From Borrelia sp. A-FGy1 (GTDB taxonomy: Bacteria > Spirochaetota > Spirochaetia > Borreliales > Borreliaceae): 64,000 nt of DNA. This document shows positions 20,006 to 28,395 of this stretch, piece after piece. The stretch lies in the NCBI RefSeq assembly GCF_014084025.1, contig NZ_CP043682.1, forward strand, positions 401,582 through 465,581. The letters run 5' to 3'. Under the pieces are notes generated by a model. It had not been told where the DNA came from. It worked only from the letters and a program-made list of their open reading frames with translations, and did not search any database. The first letter of the stretch is position 1. Every line of letters starts with the position of its first letter. A program made the position numbers and the translations under genes.

Positions 20006-20036
20006 ATACTTTTATTAAACTTTTTAATAAAAGTAT
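20006..20036. promoter_or_regulatory. perfect 14-bp inverted repeat upstream of fruA
   Basis: The arms ATACTTTTATTAAA and TTTAATAAAAGTAT are exact reverse complements, separated by CTT. It lies 58 bases upstream of the fruA ATG and 96 bases before the start of the divergent membrane-protein gene, in a 185-base intergenic gap. There is no T-run after either arm, and it precedes two divergent starts, so it fits an operator or mRNA leader hairpin better than a terminator. No regulator gene is nearby. Confidence 0.5.
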
Positions 20037-20132
20037 GTTATCAATATTTTAAAATTAAACCTATTAATTTGCCTTATTTTAATTTACTTTTTTATTTACA
20101 ATTTATTTTATATTATTGAATCTAATTTAACT

Positions 20133-20765
20133 ATGAGAAAAATAATTAAACTCCATTTACTTTTATTATATACAATGCTGCCTTTCTCACATGCAACACA
20201 ACAAAAAGATGAGATAAATGATAAAAAAAAACTACGATTAGAAAAATCATCAAACAAAAATGAATATAGCTTTTTTTCTACGGTAAGAGGATTTACTCAT
20301 TCATCAGGGCTTGGACTTGGAACTGGATTTTTCATAAATTCTAAGATAAATCACTTAATATTCAGGCCTTATTACATTTTTGCAATTAATAATTTTGATT
20401 TCCTAGCAGTGATTTTGATTTCAATTCATGAAGATTATAACATATCAAAAAGATTTAAATATTCAAGCTCTTATATCGGAACAGGGATGAATTGGCACAT
20501 TTCAAATTTAACAAATAAAACAAATTATTTCTCATTAACATTTGGCATTGGAGGAAGATTCTATCTTTCAACAAATTTTATAGGTGACTTTAAATTTTAT
20601 GAAAAACTGCCTTACATAATAGAACCTTATATATTTTTTGAACTCTCCACAAAAAAATCTATACCATACTTAAGTTTATACTCTAGAATTGATTTCTTAT
20701 TCCTTGACACATTTAATATTTCTTTCGATTTTGGTATTAGATATAATTTTGAAGTACAGAGGTAA
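20133..20765 (+). CDS. small beta-barrel-like outer-membrane protein
   Basis: The 210-residue protein starts MRKIIKLHLLLLYTMLPFSHA, a signal peptide. It continues as alternating aromatic/hydrophobic strands such as GLGLGTGFFINSKINHLIFR, YSSSYIGTGMNWHI and FSLTFGIGGRFYLSTN, ending NISFDFGIRYNFEVQR. A C-terminal aromatic-rich strand is typical of outer-membrane barrels. I cannot name a family. It is followed five bases later by a secreted nuclease gene and they are probably co-transcribed. Confidence 0.75.
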   Translation: MRKIIKLHLLLLYTMLPFSHATQQKDEINDKKKLRLEKSSNKNEYSFFSTVRGFTHSSGLGLGTGFFINSKINHLIFRPYYIFAINNFDFLAVILISIHEDYNISKRFKYSSSYIGTGMNWHISNLTNKTNYFSLTFGIGGRFYLSTNFIGDFKFYEKLPYIIEPYIFFELSTKKSIPYLSLYSRIDFLFLDTFNISFDFGIRYNFEVQR

Positions 20766-20769
20766 AATC

Positions 20770-21651
20770 ATGAAACAAAAATCAATGTCTTTAATATGTT
20801 GTTACATATTAATTTTATTATGTTTTTTATTTCTTAATCAAAATCCAAAAATTCTAAAAAATTTTAAAGAAATAGCTTGTAATCATATAAAAACATTTAA
20901 AGATAAGATTAACAGTCATCAAAATTCAACTAAGTTAAAAGAAAAATATCTCTTGCCAAAAGGATATCTTACGACTCAAGTACTACATAAAAAATACTAT
21001 TCTTTAGGATATGCTGAAAGTGCAAGACAAGCAGAATGGGTGGCTTACCTTTTGAAAAGAGAGATGGTTGAACTAGCTTTAACACTACTCAAGGAGAAAA
21101 AAATAAAGAGAAGCAATAAATTTTTTGAAGATAAAGACATTAAAGGAATTGCTCCAAAATTAAAAGATTACTTTAAGAGCGGATATGACAAAGGCCATAT
21201 TATCAGTTCTGCCGACATGTCTTTTTCTGAAGATGCAATGAGAGATACTTATTTTTTATCAAACATATCTCCCCAAAAAAGAGAATTTAATTCTGGAATC
21301 TGGCTAAAACTTGAAAAATTGGTTAGAGAATGGGCAATTTTAAAGGGAAAGATTTATATTATTAGTGCAGGAATTTTAACAGAAAACAAGGGATTTATTG
21401 GAAATAATAAAATACTTATTCCAAAAAATTTTTACAAAATAATGTTATCATTAAATGATGATAATTCTTATGACATAATTTCTTTTATTATTCCAAATGA
21501 AAAGGCCAAAGTCTTAAACTTAAGAAATTATGTAGTGAATGTTTACTCAATTGAGGAAAAAACTAATATAGATTTTTTTGAAAAGCTTGATATCAGATTA
21601 AAAAAAATAATTAAAATGAAAAAAGATTACCATTCTTGGATATTTAAATGA
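20770..21651 (+). CDS. DNA/RNA non-specific endonuclease, exported
   Basis: The 293-residue protein has an N-terminal hydrophobic segment (CYILILLCFLFL) and then a NUC-type ββα-metal domain. The catalytic motif is DKGH at residues 140-143, in place of the usual DRGH; the general base His143 is kept. The metal-site segment FLSNISPQKREFNSGIW is also present. It should cleave nucleic acid outside the cytoplasm, and could supply nucleotides for salvage. The start is at 20770 with an AGAGG site; an in-frame start at 20689 inside the previous gene is rejected. Its end overlaps the next gene by four bases. Confidence 0.87.
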   Translation: MKQKSMSLICCYILILLCFLFLNQNPKILKNFKEIACNHIKTFKDKINSHQNSTKLKEKYLLPKGYLTTQVLHKKYYSLGYAESARQAEWVAYLLKREMVELALTLLKEKKIKRSNKFFEDKDIKGIAPKLKDYFKSGYDKGHIISSADMSFSEDAMRDTYFLSNISPQKREFNSGIWLKLEKLVREWAILKGKIYIISAGILTENKGFIGNNKILIPKNFYKIMLSLNDDNSYDIISFIIPNEKAKVLNLRNYVVNVYSIEEKTNIDFFEKLDIRLKKIIKMKKDYHSWIFK

Positions 21652-22418
21652 AAATAACTTTCATTAAATTAAATTTCTTCTTATTAACAATTTTTGCATT
21701 AGGAATAACCGTAATATCAACATTTATGTACTACATTAACTTTAGAGTAGATTTTTATAACTACCTTGTTAAGGTTTATAACAGAAATTTATTAACTTTA
21801 ATCAATATTCTTTTTATTTTTAGTATTGGCATAATAGGCTCTATTTGGACATACATCCATTATAAGAGAACAAATAATATACAATTTGTATTTTTTTATT
21901 GTTTTATCTGTTCATACATATTTGAATCTCTATCAATTTTTAAATACTACTTCTTAAATCATGAATTAAGTATAGAATACTACTACTACATGAAAATATA
22001 TAATCTAATGACCGTATTTTCGTTACTAAACTTATTTTTTCTAAGTCTACATATATGTGATTTCCAAATAAAATCAATCACTTACAATATTTATTTAATT
22101 TTCACTTTTTCAATTATTTATATCTCTTTAGTACCTATCAACGCATATGAGTATACTCATATGAATAATTTTCTATTTGCAATAGGAAATCAAAAATTTC
22201 ATGTTAATTTATTCTTATTACTAATCTTAATAAATTTTTTAGTCGCATTTTTAAGGAAAAAAAACCTTAGTTATCTTCTATTACTTGTGTCAATTTTTTT
22301 AATATTACTAGGCATATACTTAAACTTTATTGAAATACCCTATGCTTTCATTCCAATCTTAATAGGAGTATCAATATACTTAAGAGAAGCAGGCAAACTT
22401 TTCTTCTACTGGTTATAA
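21648..22418 (+). CDS. multi-pass membrane protein of unknown function
   Basis: This 256-residue protein is almost entirely hydrophobic, with about seven predicted membrane segments, for example FFLLTIFALGITVISTFMYY and LLLLVSIFLILLGIYLNFIE. I see no catalytic motif and do not recognise the family. The arrangement loosely resembles sensor-type seven-helix membrane modules lacking an output domain. The ATG overlaps the nuclease stop (ATGA), so translation is coupled. It converges with the dolichol-kinase-like gene. Confidence 0.75.
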   Translation: MKITFIKLNFFLLTIFALGITVISTFMYYINFRVDFYNYLVKVYNRNLLTLINILFIFSIGIIGSIWTYIHYKRTNNIQFVFFYCFICSYIFESLSIFKYYFLNHELSIEYYYYMKIYNLMTVFSLLNLFFLSLHICDFQIKSITYNIYLIFTFSIIYISLVPINAYEYTHMNNFLFAIGNQKFHVNLFLLLILINFLVAFLRKKNLSYLLLLVSIFLILLGIYLNFIEIPYAFIPILIGVSIYLREAGKLFFYWL

Positions 22419-22425
22419 TATTAAC

Positions 22426-23022
22426 TCAACACACAACAAAAGATATCATTGACACACCCACAGGCAAAAATAAATTATCATATTTTTTAAAATCAAAAAG
22501 TTCAAAAATAACAGCGCCCATGCCAACAACTGATGCTATTATTAAGCTTGGAAAAAAATAATAACAAGCAATAAAAGAAACTAAAAAAATAGCAACACTA
22601 CCAGAAAATGTTTTATTATTCACAAGTTTAAAAGAAGGAATTGTCTTTCCAAAAAGACTAGCTAGTCCATCACCAAGACAGGCTGAAAATATTCCGATGT
22701 AATTAAAAGGCTCAGGCACAATATAATAAGTAAAAGATATACTAACTACTAAAAATATTGGAGATAATACCATCTTACAATAAGATATTTCTCTAGTCTT
22801 CATTATTATCTCCGATATATCTTGTAAAAAAAATAAATTTATTTTCATAAGCCTAAATATTTCTGAAATTAAGTATATCATCATAAAAAATAGACTAAAT
22901 GAAAGACCTAGCCAAAAACTCATTTTATAAAACAACAAAAATATTAAAGTAGAAATATGAAATATTTTTCTATAAATTTCATATTTAATATTTTCCTCAA
23001 AAAAAAATCGAGAATAAATCAT
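22426..23022 (-). CDS. dolichol/phytol-kinase-like CTP-dependent membrane enzyme
   Basis: The 198-residue protein begins with a basic segment (EENIKYEIYRKIFHISTLIF) and has about five or six membrane helices. The motif GDGLASLFGK followed by NNKTFSGSVAIFLVSF is the signature shared by dolichol kinase, phytol kinase and CDP-diglyceride synthase relatives. It probably phosphorylates a polyprenol or similar lipid alcohol using CTP, though the substrate cannot be told from sequence. Its start overlaps the end of the immunophilin gene by four bases. Confidence 0.78.
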   Translation of the reverse strand: MIYSRFFFEENIKYEIYRKIFHISTLIFLLFYKMSFWLGLSFSLFFMMIYLISEIFRLMKINLFFLQDISEIIMKTREISYCKMVLSPIFLVVSISFTYYIVPEPFNYIGIFSACLGDGLASLFGKTIPSFKLVNNKTFSGSVAIFLVSFIACYYFFPSLIIASVVGMGAVIFELFDFKKYDNLFLPVGVSMISFVVC

Positions 23023-24044
23023 TTAATCTTCCTTAAAAGGATATTAAATTTTAAAAAGGAATTTGGTTTTATAACTTCACTAATACTTCTCTTGCCATAA
23101 GCAAGACTAGGTGGAATTATCACCATTCTTTCCTCACCCTCATGCATATCTAACAATGTTAGGTCCCATCCTTCAATCACTTGCCCATAGCCAACCATAA
23201 ACTCAATTGGCTCTCCCCTGTCAATCGAACTGTCAAACTTTAATTCACTTAGTAAAAACCCTTCATAATCAACTATTAAAATATCTCCTTTCTTAACACC
23301 TTTGCCTTTTCCCTGCTTATTGATCTTATAAAAGATATCATTATTATCCTTTTTAAAATCTCTATATTTTTTATAAATAATTTCAAGTTGAGAAGATATG
23401 TATTTTCCCATTTCTTCTTTCTTCTTTGACTCATAACTTTTTTTTAATTTTATAAATTCCTTATTGCTAACTTTAAAAGATTCAGCATCATCACCAATAC
23501 GAATGATTTCCACTTTCTCTATTTTATCTCCCTGACGAATTTTGTAAACTGTCTCCATTCCTTCAACTACTTTACCAAAGATTGAATGCTTAGAATCAAG
23601 GTAAGTAAGAGTATCTGATAGAGTTATAAAAAATTGACTTCCATTAGTATCAGAACCCGCATTAGCCATAGAAACAATTCCTATTGCATTATGACTTAAA
23701 CCCCTCCCCAGTTCATCAGGAAAAAAATAACCAGGACCTCCAGTACCCGTTCCTGTAGGATCTCCTGTCTGAACAATAAACCCATCAATCACTCTATGAA
23801 AAACAATATTTTCAAAATAAGGCTGATTTGTAACAGCATTTTTAAAAAGTCCTTCACTAAGACCAATAAAATTCATAACCGTCAAAGGTGAAACCTTATA
23901 GTAAAGTTCTATCTTTATATTACCTTTATTTGTATAAATCAATGCAAATATACCATTGCTTTTCACTGTATTTTCCTTTTTACTAATACAACCCATTAGT
24001 ATTAAAATAAACAAAAAATAAAATGAACATTTTTTCACAGACAC
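23019..24044 (-). CDS. cyclophilin-FKBP fusion lipoprotein, peptidyl-prolyl isomerase
   Basis: This 341-residue protein joins two unrelated prolyl isomerase folds. The lipobox LMGC puts the lipidated Cys at residue 19. The cyclophilin domain (about 32-185) has FHRVIDGFIVQTGDP, the catalytic Arg region, and NGSQFFITLSDT. A charged linker (about 195-240) follows. The FKBP domain (about 245-341) has GDILIVDYEGFL, VIEGWDLTLLDMHEGEER and IIPPSLAYG. It should assist folding of exported proteins from the inner or outer membrane. Downstream is the dolichol-kinase-like gene, overlapping by four bases. Confidence 0.93.
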   Translation of the reverse strand: MSVKKCSFYFLFILILMGCISKKENTVKSNGIFALIYTNKGNIKIELYYKVSPLTVMNFIGLSEGLFKNAVTNQPYFENIVFHRVIDGFIVQTGDPTGTGTGGPGYFFPDELGRGLSHNAIGIVSMANAGSDTNGSQFFITLSDTLTYLDSKHSIFGKVVEGMETVYKIRQGDKIEKVEIIRIGDDAESFKVSNKEFIKLKKSYESKKKEEMGKYISSQLEIIYKKYRDFKKDNNDIFYKINKQGKGKGVKKGDILIVDYEGFLLSELKFDSSIDRGEPIEFMVGYGQVIEGWDLTLLDMHEGEERMVIIPPSLAYGKRSISEVIKPNSFLKFNILLRKIK

Positions 24045-24081
24045 TTCCTTATATGGTGATTAAACAAACTTAATCCGTTCT

Positions 24082-24151
24082 AATTTTACAATTATTTTGT
24101 AAAATTTGTAAAATTAACTAGAAATTTATCATAATTAAGTAATACTTAATT
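24082..24151. promoter_or_regulatory. palindromes in the PPIase / cheR divergent region
   Basis: The gap between the divergent genes carries an inverted repeat AATTTTACA / TGTAAAATT (24082-24090 and 24098-24106), a third half-site TGTAAAATT at 24107-24115, and a separate 9-bp palindrome AATTAAGTA-A-TACTTAATT at 24133-24151. The regular dyads suggest operator sites or promoter elements. In DNA this AT-rich some dyads occur by chance, so the call is tentative. Confidence 0.4.
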
Positions 24152-24185
24152 AATAAGGAAAATTATAAAATTTAGGTTTTATTAA

Positions 24186-25046
24186 ATGTTAGACATTAGC
24201 AATGAACTTCTCTTAAAGTTTTGTAACTTTATATACGAAAATAGTGGTATTTGTTTTGATGAAAAAAATAAAATTGTACTAAAGGGACGAATTAATGACG
24301 CTATACATGAGCTTGAAAACATCAATACTCCAAACCAATTATATAATTTAATAATCTCCGACAAAATTAAAAAAGATTATTTCCTAGACCTTGTTACAAC
24401 AAATTTAACACGGTTTTTCAGAAACGAAGCACATTTTCAAACATTTGAAAAATTCATAGTTCCAAATTTAGTAAAAATTAAAAACAAAAAAAACAAGAAT
24501 AGAATTATTATATGGTCTGCTGGCTGTTCAAGCGGAGAAGAACCGTACTCATTGGCATTTGTTCTTAAGTCTAATCTCCCAGCAAACTTTGACTTCATTA
24601 TTATAGCTTCTGATTTAAGTTTAAAATCTCTAATGATAGCAAAAGAAGGTCTTTATTCTATACAAAAATGTGAACACATTCCAACAAAATATAAAAAATA
24701 TATGAGCCCTTATATGAATGGATATAAAGTGGTAAACGACATTAAGAAACACATACGATTTGATTATCATAACTTAAATTTTGAAAGTGGATTTTTAAAC
24801 ATTGATGTTGTTTTTTGCAGAAATGTGCTCATATATTTTGATGAAAAATCTAAAATAAAAGTTTTAAAAAAGTTCTACTCTTCCATGTCTGAAAAAAGTT
24901 ACTTATTTATTGGACATTCAGAATCACTATTCGGACTTGATCTTCCTTTTAAATTCCTAAAAACCCCTTGGTCTATAATATATGAAAAAGATGATCAAAG
25001 TATTCCAAAAGGAAAGTTTAAATTTCAGCCCAAATATAGGTTATAA
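24186..25046 (+). CDS. cheR: chemotaxis methyltransferase CheR
   Basis: CheR methylates glutamates of chemoreceptors using S-adenosylmethionine. The 286-residue protein has the N-terminal helical domain, the receptor-binding TTNLTRFFRNEAHF segment, and the SAM-binding motif WSAGCSSGEEPYSLAF. VVFCRNVLIYFDEKSK is the conserved post-motif. It is followed 35 bases later by cheB, so methylation and demethylation are paired. Borrelia carries two cheR genes; by position this corresponds to the cheR2 of B. burgdorferi. Confidence 0.95.
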   Translation: MLDISNELLLKFCNFIYENSGICFDEKNKIVLKGRINDAIHELENINTPNQLYNLIISDKIKKDYFLDLVTTNLTRFFRNEAHFQTFEKFIVPNLVKIKNKKNKNRIIIWSAGCSSGEEPYSLAFVLKSNLPANFDFIIIASDLSLKSLMIAKEGLYSIQKCEHIPTKYKKYMSPYMNGYKVVNDIKKHIRFDYHNLNFESGFLNIDVVFCRNVLIYFDEKSKIKVLKKFYSSMSEKSYLFIGHSESLFGLDLPFKFLKTPWSIIYEKDDQSIPKGKFKFQPKYRL

Positions 25047-25081
25047 TTTGATAAACATAAATTTATAGGAGCAAATCAAAA

Positions 25082-26242
25082 ATGAGAACAAAAATTTATG
25101 TGCTTGTTATTGAAGATTCTGCTACTAATAGGAAAATTATATCAGATATAATTAATTCATCTTTAAAACTTGAAGTTATTGCTACCGCATCTAATGGAAA
25201 ATTAGCCCTTAAAAAACTTAATAAACAACCCGATGTCATACTATTCAATTTAGAAACAGAAACAATAAAAGAAATTAATTTTTTACAATCTAAAAGGAAC
25301 ATTAATAATAAAATTCCTGTTATCATTCTATCATCAAGCAAAGACATAGCAAAAAACGCATTATTAAAAGGAGCAGATGATTTTATCATAAAATCTGATG
25401 ATAAAATAGAATATATAAAAGATCAAATTATTGATCTGCTCTATGCTTACGGCATAAAGTCCATAAAAAGCAAAATTATTAATAGTGTTAACCTAAAATT
25501 AAAAACAAAGAAAATTGAAACAAGTAATACAATCAAAGAAAAAACTTTAAACACAAAATATATAATAGATGAAAATTTAATAATAAAAAAAGACATACTT
25601 GAAAACAAATATTTTTACCAAGAAACAATAATAGATGAAGAAAATTTAAAAAAACTCAAAAATAGGAAATTTGATATAGTTGTCATTGGAATATCTACAG
25701 GAGGGCCTGTAGCATTAAAGACTATACTACCAGAAATCCCTGATAATTTTCCCATACCAATAATAATTGTTCAACATATGCCAAAAGGATTTACATCAGA
25801 ATTTGCAAGAAGTCTCAACAACATTTGCAGCTTAGTTGTAAAGGAAACAAGCAATAAAGAAATACTAAAAAGAGGATTCATATACATAAGTTCTAGCGGA
25901 TATCACACAAGAATTAATAAAATTAACGATAACTATCAAATAGAAGTATTTGACGACAAGAATGTAAATGGACATAAACCATCTATCGGAGTATTATTTA
26001 AATCGGTATCAGAAAACGCTAAAGAAAAAGCAATAGCCTTTATAATGACAGGAATGGGCAGTGATGGATCTAGAGAAATTGGAGAAATTAAGAAAGCCGG
26101 AGGACTTACTATTGCTCAAGACAAGAAAAGCTCTGTAGTTTTTGGTATGCCAAAAATAGCAATAGAAGAAAATAACGTAGACTATATAGTTTCAATAAAC
26201 CATGTGGTAAAATTATTAAAGGCCATTCTGCTTGATGGTTGA
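25082..26242 (+). CDS. cheB: chemotaxis methylesterase CheB with degenerate receiver
   Basis: CheB removes methyl groups from chemoreceptors. The 386-residue protein has a receiver-like domain (residues 1-125), a long Lys/Ile-rich linker (about 130-205) and a methylesterase domain (about 208-386). The esterase triad is intact: GISTGGP, QHMPKGFTSEFA and MTGMGSDGS. In the receiver, the phospho-acceptor segment reads PDVILFNLETE, so Asn56 replaces the expected Asp. Phosphorylation at that site is not possible as in ordinary CheB. An AGGAG site precedes the ATG. It follows cheR. Confidence 0.93.
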   Translation: MRTKIYVLVIEDSATNRKIISDIINSSLKLEVIATASNGKLALKKLNKQPDVILFNLETETIKEINFLQSKRNINNKIPVIILSSSKDIAKNALLKGADDFIIKSDDKIEYIKDQIIDLLYAYGIKSIKSKIINSVNLKLKTKKIETSNTIKEKTLNTKYIIDENLIIKKDILENKYFYQETIIDEENLKKLKNRKFDIVVIGISTGGPVALKTILPEIPDNFPIPIIIVQHMPKGFTSEFARSLNNICSLVVKETSNKEILKRGFIYISSSGYHTRINKINDNYQIEVFDDKNVNGHKPSIGVLFKSVSENAKEKAIAFIMTGMGSDGSREIGEIKKAGGLTIAQDKKSSVVFGMPKIAIEENNVDYIVSINHVVKLLKAILLDG

Positions 26243-26265
26243 AGTTTTAAAGATAAGGATACCAT

Positions 26266-27474
26266 TTGGACTTTATAGAAGAAAATAGTGAAGATTGTTT
26301 TTCACATGTTAGTACTATTGATATAGATAACAATAAAATATACATATTAGGTACAGCACATGTATCAAAAAAAAGCTCACAAGATACAGCTACTTTAATT
26401 GAAAAGTTAAAACCATCCTTTATTGCTGTTGAACTTGATAAATCACGCTACAATGCAATCTTAAACACGGATGAGCATAAAAAATGGCAAGACTTAGATA
26501 TATATAAGGCTATAAAACAAGGAAAAGCATTTTTATTAATAGTACAGCTAGCATTAAATAACTTCCAAAAAAAGTTAGCAAAAGATCAAGGAATTAGTCC
26601 TGGAGAAGAGATGAAAACAGCTATTTTAAAAGCTAAGGAACACAATATTCCAATAATACTTGCAGACAGAAAAATCGAAATAACACTAAAGAGAGCTTGG
26701 CATTGTGTTCCCTTTAAAGAAAAAATCAAAATAATATCAATTCTTCTTTCCTTCTCAGATACAAAAGTAACAATAGATGAAATTGAAAAATTAAAAGAAC
26801 AGGATATTCTATCAAGTATGATGGAAGAACTTGCAAAAGAAATCCCTACTGTCAAAAAAATTTTAATTGATGAAAGAGACAAATTTATAGCAAGCAAAAT
26901 ACTTAATGGTTCAGGTATAACCTTTGCTGTTGTGGGAGCTGGACACGTAAAGGGAATAATAACGAATTTGAAAAATATCAAAGAAAACAAAAAAGTAATA
27001 AACATTGATTCCTTAAACAATATACCTAAGAAAACCTTTTCACTTGGAAAACTAATATCTTACTTAATACCTATTTTAGTCATTGCGTTAATAGTAAGTT
27101 CATTTTATTTTAAGGGTTTTGATTTTGCCTATAAAAATATAGAACTCTGGATAATATTTAACTCTTCGTTTGCAGGTCTTGCTGCTATTTTACTAAGAGC
27201 TAACATTATAACAATATTTACAGCTTCAATCGGTGCTCCAATTTTTTCTCTAATTCCATTTATTGGAACAGGTATGGTAGCAGGGCTTGTCGAAGCTTAT
27301 ATAAATAAGCCAAAAATAAAAGACTTTGAAAACTTACAAGAAGATTTAAATAATGTAAAAGGATATTTTAAGAACAAGGTTACAAAAATTTTACTGATAG
27401 TATTCTTTGTAAACATTGGCTCTTCTATTGGAACAATTGTTGGTCTTAAATTTTTATTAAATATTTTCATCTAA
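26266..27474 (+). CDS. TraB/PrgY (pheromone-shutdown) family membrane protein
   Basis: The 402-residue protein starts with TTG at 26266-26268 behind AAGGAT and is closely spaced after cheB. Family motifs are ILGTAHVSKKSS near the N-terminus, FIAVELDKSRYNAI, and VVGAGHVKGI. The last third holds about four membrane segments. Known relatives include Enterococcus TraB, which limits peptide pheromone, and related metalloprotease-fold (Tiki/ChaN-like) proteins. The actual substrate in Borrelia is unknown. Confidence 0.88.
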   Translation: MDFIEENSEDCFSHVSTIDIDNNKIYILGTAHVSKKSSQDTATLIEKLKPSFIAVELDKSRYNAILNTDEHKKWQDLDIYKAIKQGKAFLLIVQLALNNFQKKLAKDQGISPGEEMKTAILKAKEHNIPIILADRKIEITLKRAWHCVPFKEKIKIISILLSFSDTKVTIDEIEKLKEQDILSSMMEELAKEIPTVKKILIDERDKFIASKILNGSGITFAVVGAGHVKGIITNLKNIKENKKVINIDSLNNIPKKTFSLGKLISYLIPILVIALIVSSFYFKGFDFAYKNIELWIIFNSSFAGLAAILLRANIITIFTASIGAPIFSLIPFIGTGMVAGLVEAYINKPKIKDFENLQEDLNNVKGYFKNKVTKILLIVFFVNIGSSIGTIVGLKFLLNIFI

Positions 27475-27510
27475 ACACTAAAAGGGGTAGTGGGTACACA
27501 GGAGTTATTT

Positions 27511-28152
27511 ATGAAACTTGTTTTTTTAGGGCCTCCAGGTTCTGGAAAAGGTACAATTGCTAAGATAATTTTGAAAAAACTAAACTATTACCACATTTCA
27601 ACAGGTGATCTTTTTAGGGTAAATATACTAAATTCCACAACACTTGGTAAAGAAATAAAACAAATAGTTGAAAGTGGGAAATTAGTCCCCGATTCAATTA
27701 CAATTAAAATAGTTGAAGATAAAATTAAAACACTTGGTAATACTGATAATTTCATTCTTGATGGTTTTCCAAGAAATATCTCTCAAGCTCAGGCTTTAGA
27801 TAAATTCTTACAAAATCTTAAAATAATAAATTTTTTCATTGATGAAGAGATTCTTATCAAAAGACTTTCTGGAAGAAGAATATGCAAAACTTGCGGCGAA
27901 ATATTTAATATACACACATTTCCTACAAAAGAAAATGGAGTTTGCGATATTTGCAAAGGCAATCTTTACCAACGAAAAGACGATATAGAAGAGTCTTTAA
28001 AGATAAGACTTAAAGAATATAATTTACAAACAAAGCCACTAATAGATTTTTACTCAACTAGCAATAGACTTTTTAATATAAATGCATCCCAAAATGTTAA
28101 TAGAGTGGAAAAAAATTTGATGGAAATAATAACAGGGGTAGAAACCCAATAG
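27511..28152 (+). CDS. adk: adenylate kinase
   Basis: Adk balances ATP, ADP and AMP. The start is the ATG at 27511 (MKLVFLGPPGSGKGT), with CAGGAG ten bases upstream; a GTG further upstream at 27490 is rejected. The 213-residue enzyme has the P-loop, the AMP-site motif LDGFPRNISQAQ and a LID with two Cys pairs (CKTC and CDIC) expected to bind zinc. AMP made by the hpt-purA-purB cassette in this window would feed into this enzyme. Confidence 0.97.
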   Translation: MKLVFLGPPGSGKGTIAKIILKKLNYYHISTGDLFRVNILNSTTLGKEIKQIVESGKLVPDSITIKIVEDKIKTLGNTDNFILDGFPRNISQAQALDKFLQNLKIINFFIDEEILIKRLSGRRICKTCGEIFNIHTFPTKENGVCDICKGNLYQRKDDIEESLKIRLKEYNLQTKPLIDFYSTSNRLFNINASQNVNRVEKNLMEIITGVETQ

Positions 28153-28206
28153 AAAATTCTTAAAAAACAAAGCAATTATATAGATTGATTTAACTAACAA
28201 TAGACT

Positions 28207-28254
28207 TTTTAATAATCTTCATTTAATTTCAAGATGACATGAAGATTATTAAAA
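28207..28254. terminator. perfect 16-bp inverted repeat after adk
   Basis: The arms TTTTAATAATCTTCAT (28207-28222) and ATGAAGATTATTAAAA (28239-28254) are exact reverse complements around a 16-base loop. It lies 55 bases after the adk stop, so a transcription end is the simplest reading. However, there is no T-run after the stem on either strand, and the stem itself is only about 19 percent GC. It could instead be an RNA stability hairpin or a protein-binding dyad. Confidence 0.45.
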
Positions 28255-28395
28255 CAAAAGCTTATGTAATAACCATTTTATTTATATATTTACTATTTTT
28301 ATAGTCTTTTCAGATTTATTTAAATGAAAATCAAGATACAAACAATATTTACATTAACTTTAAAACTACTTATCATCCTTCTCAGACACTTGCAA

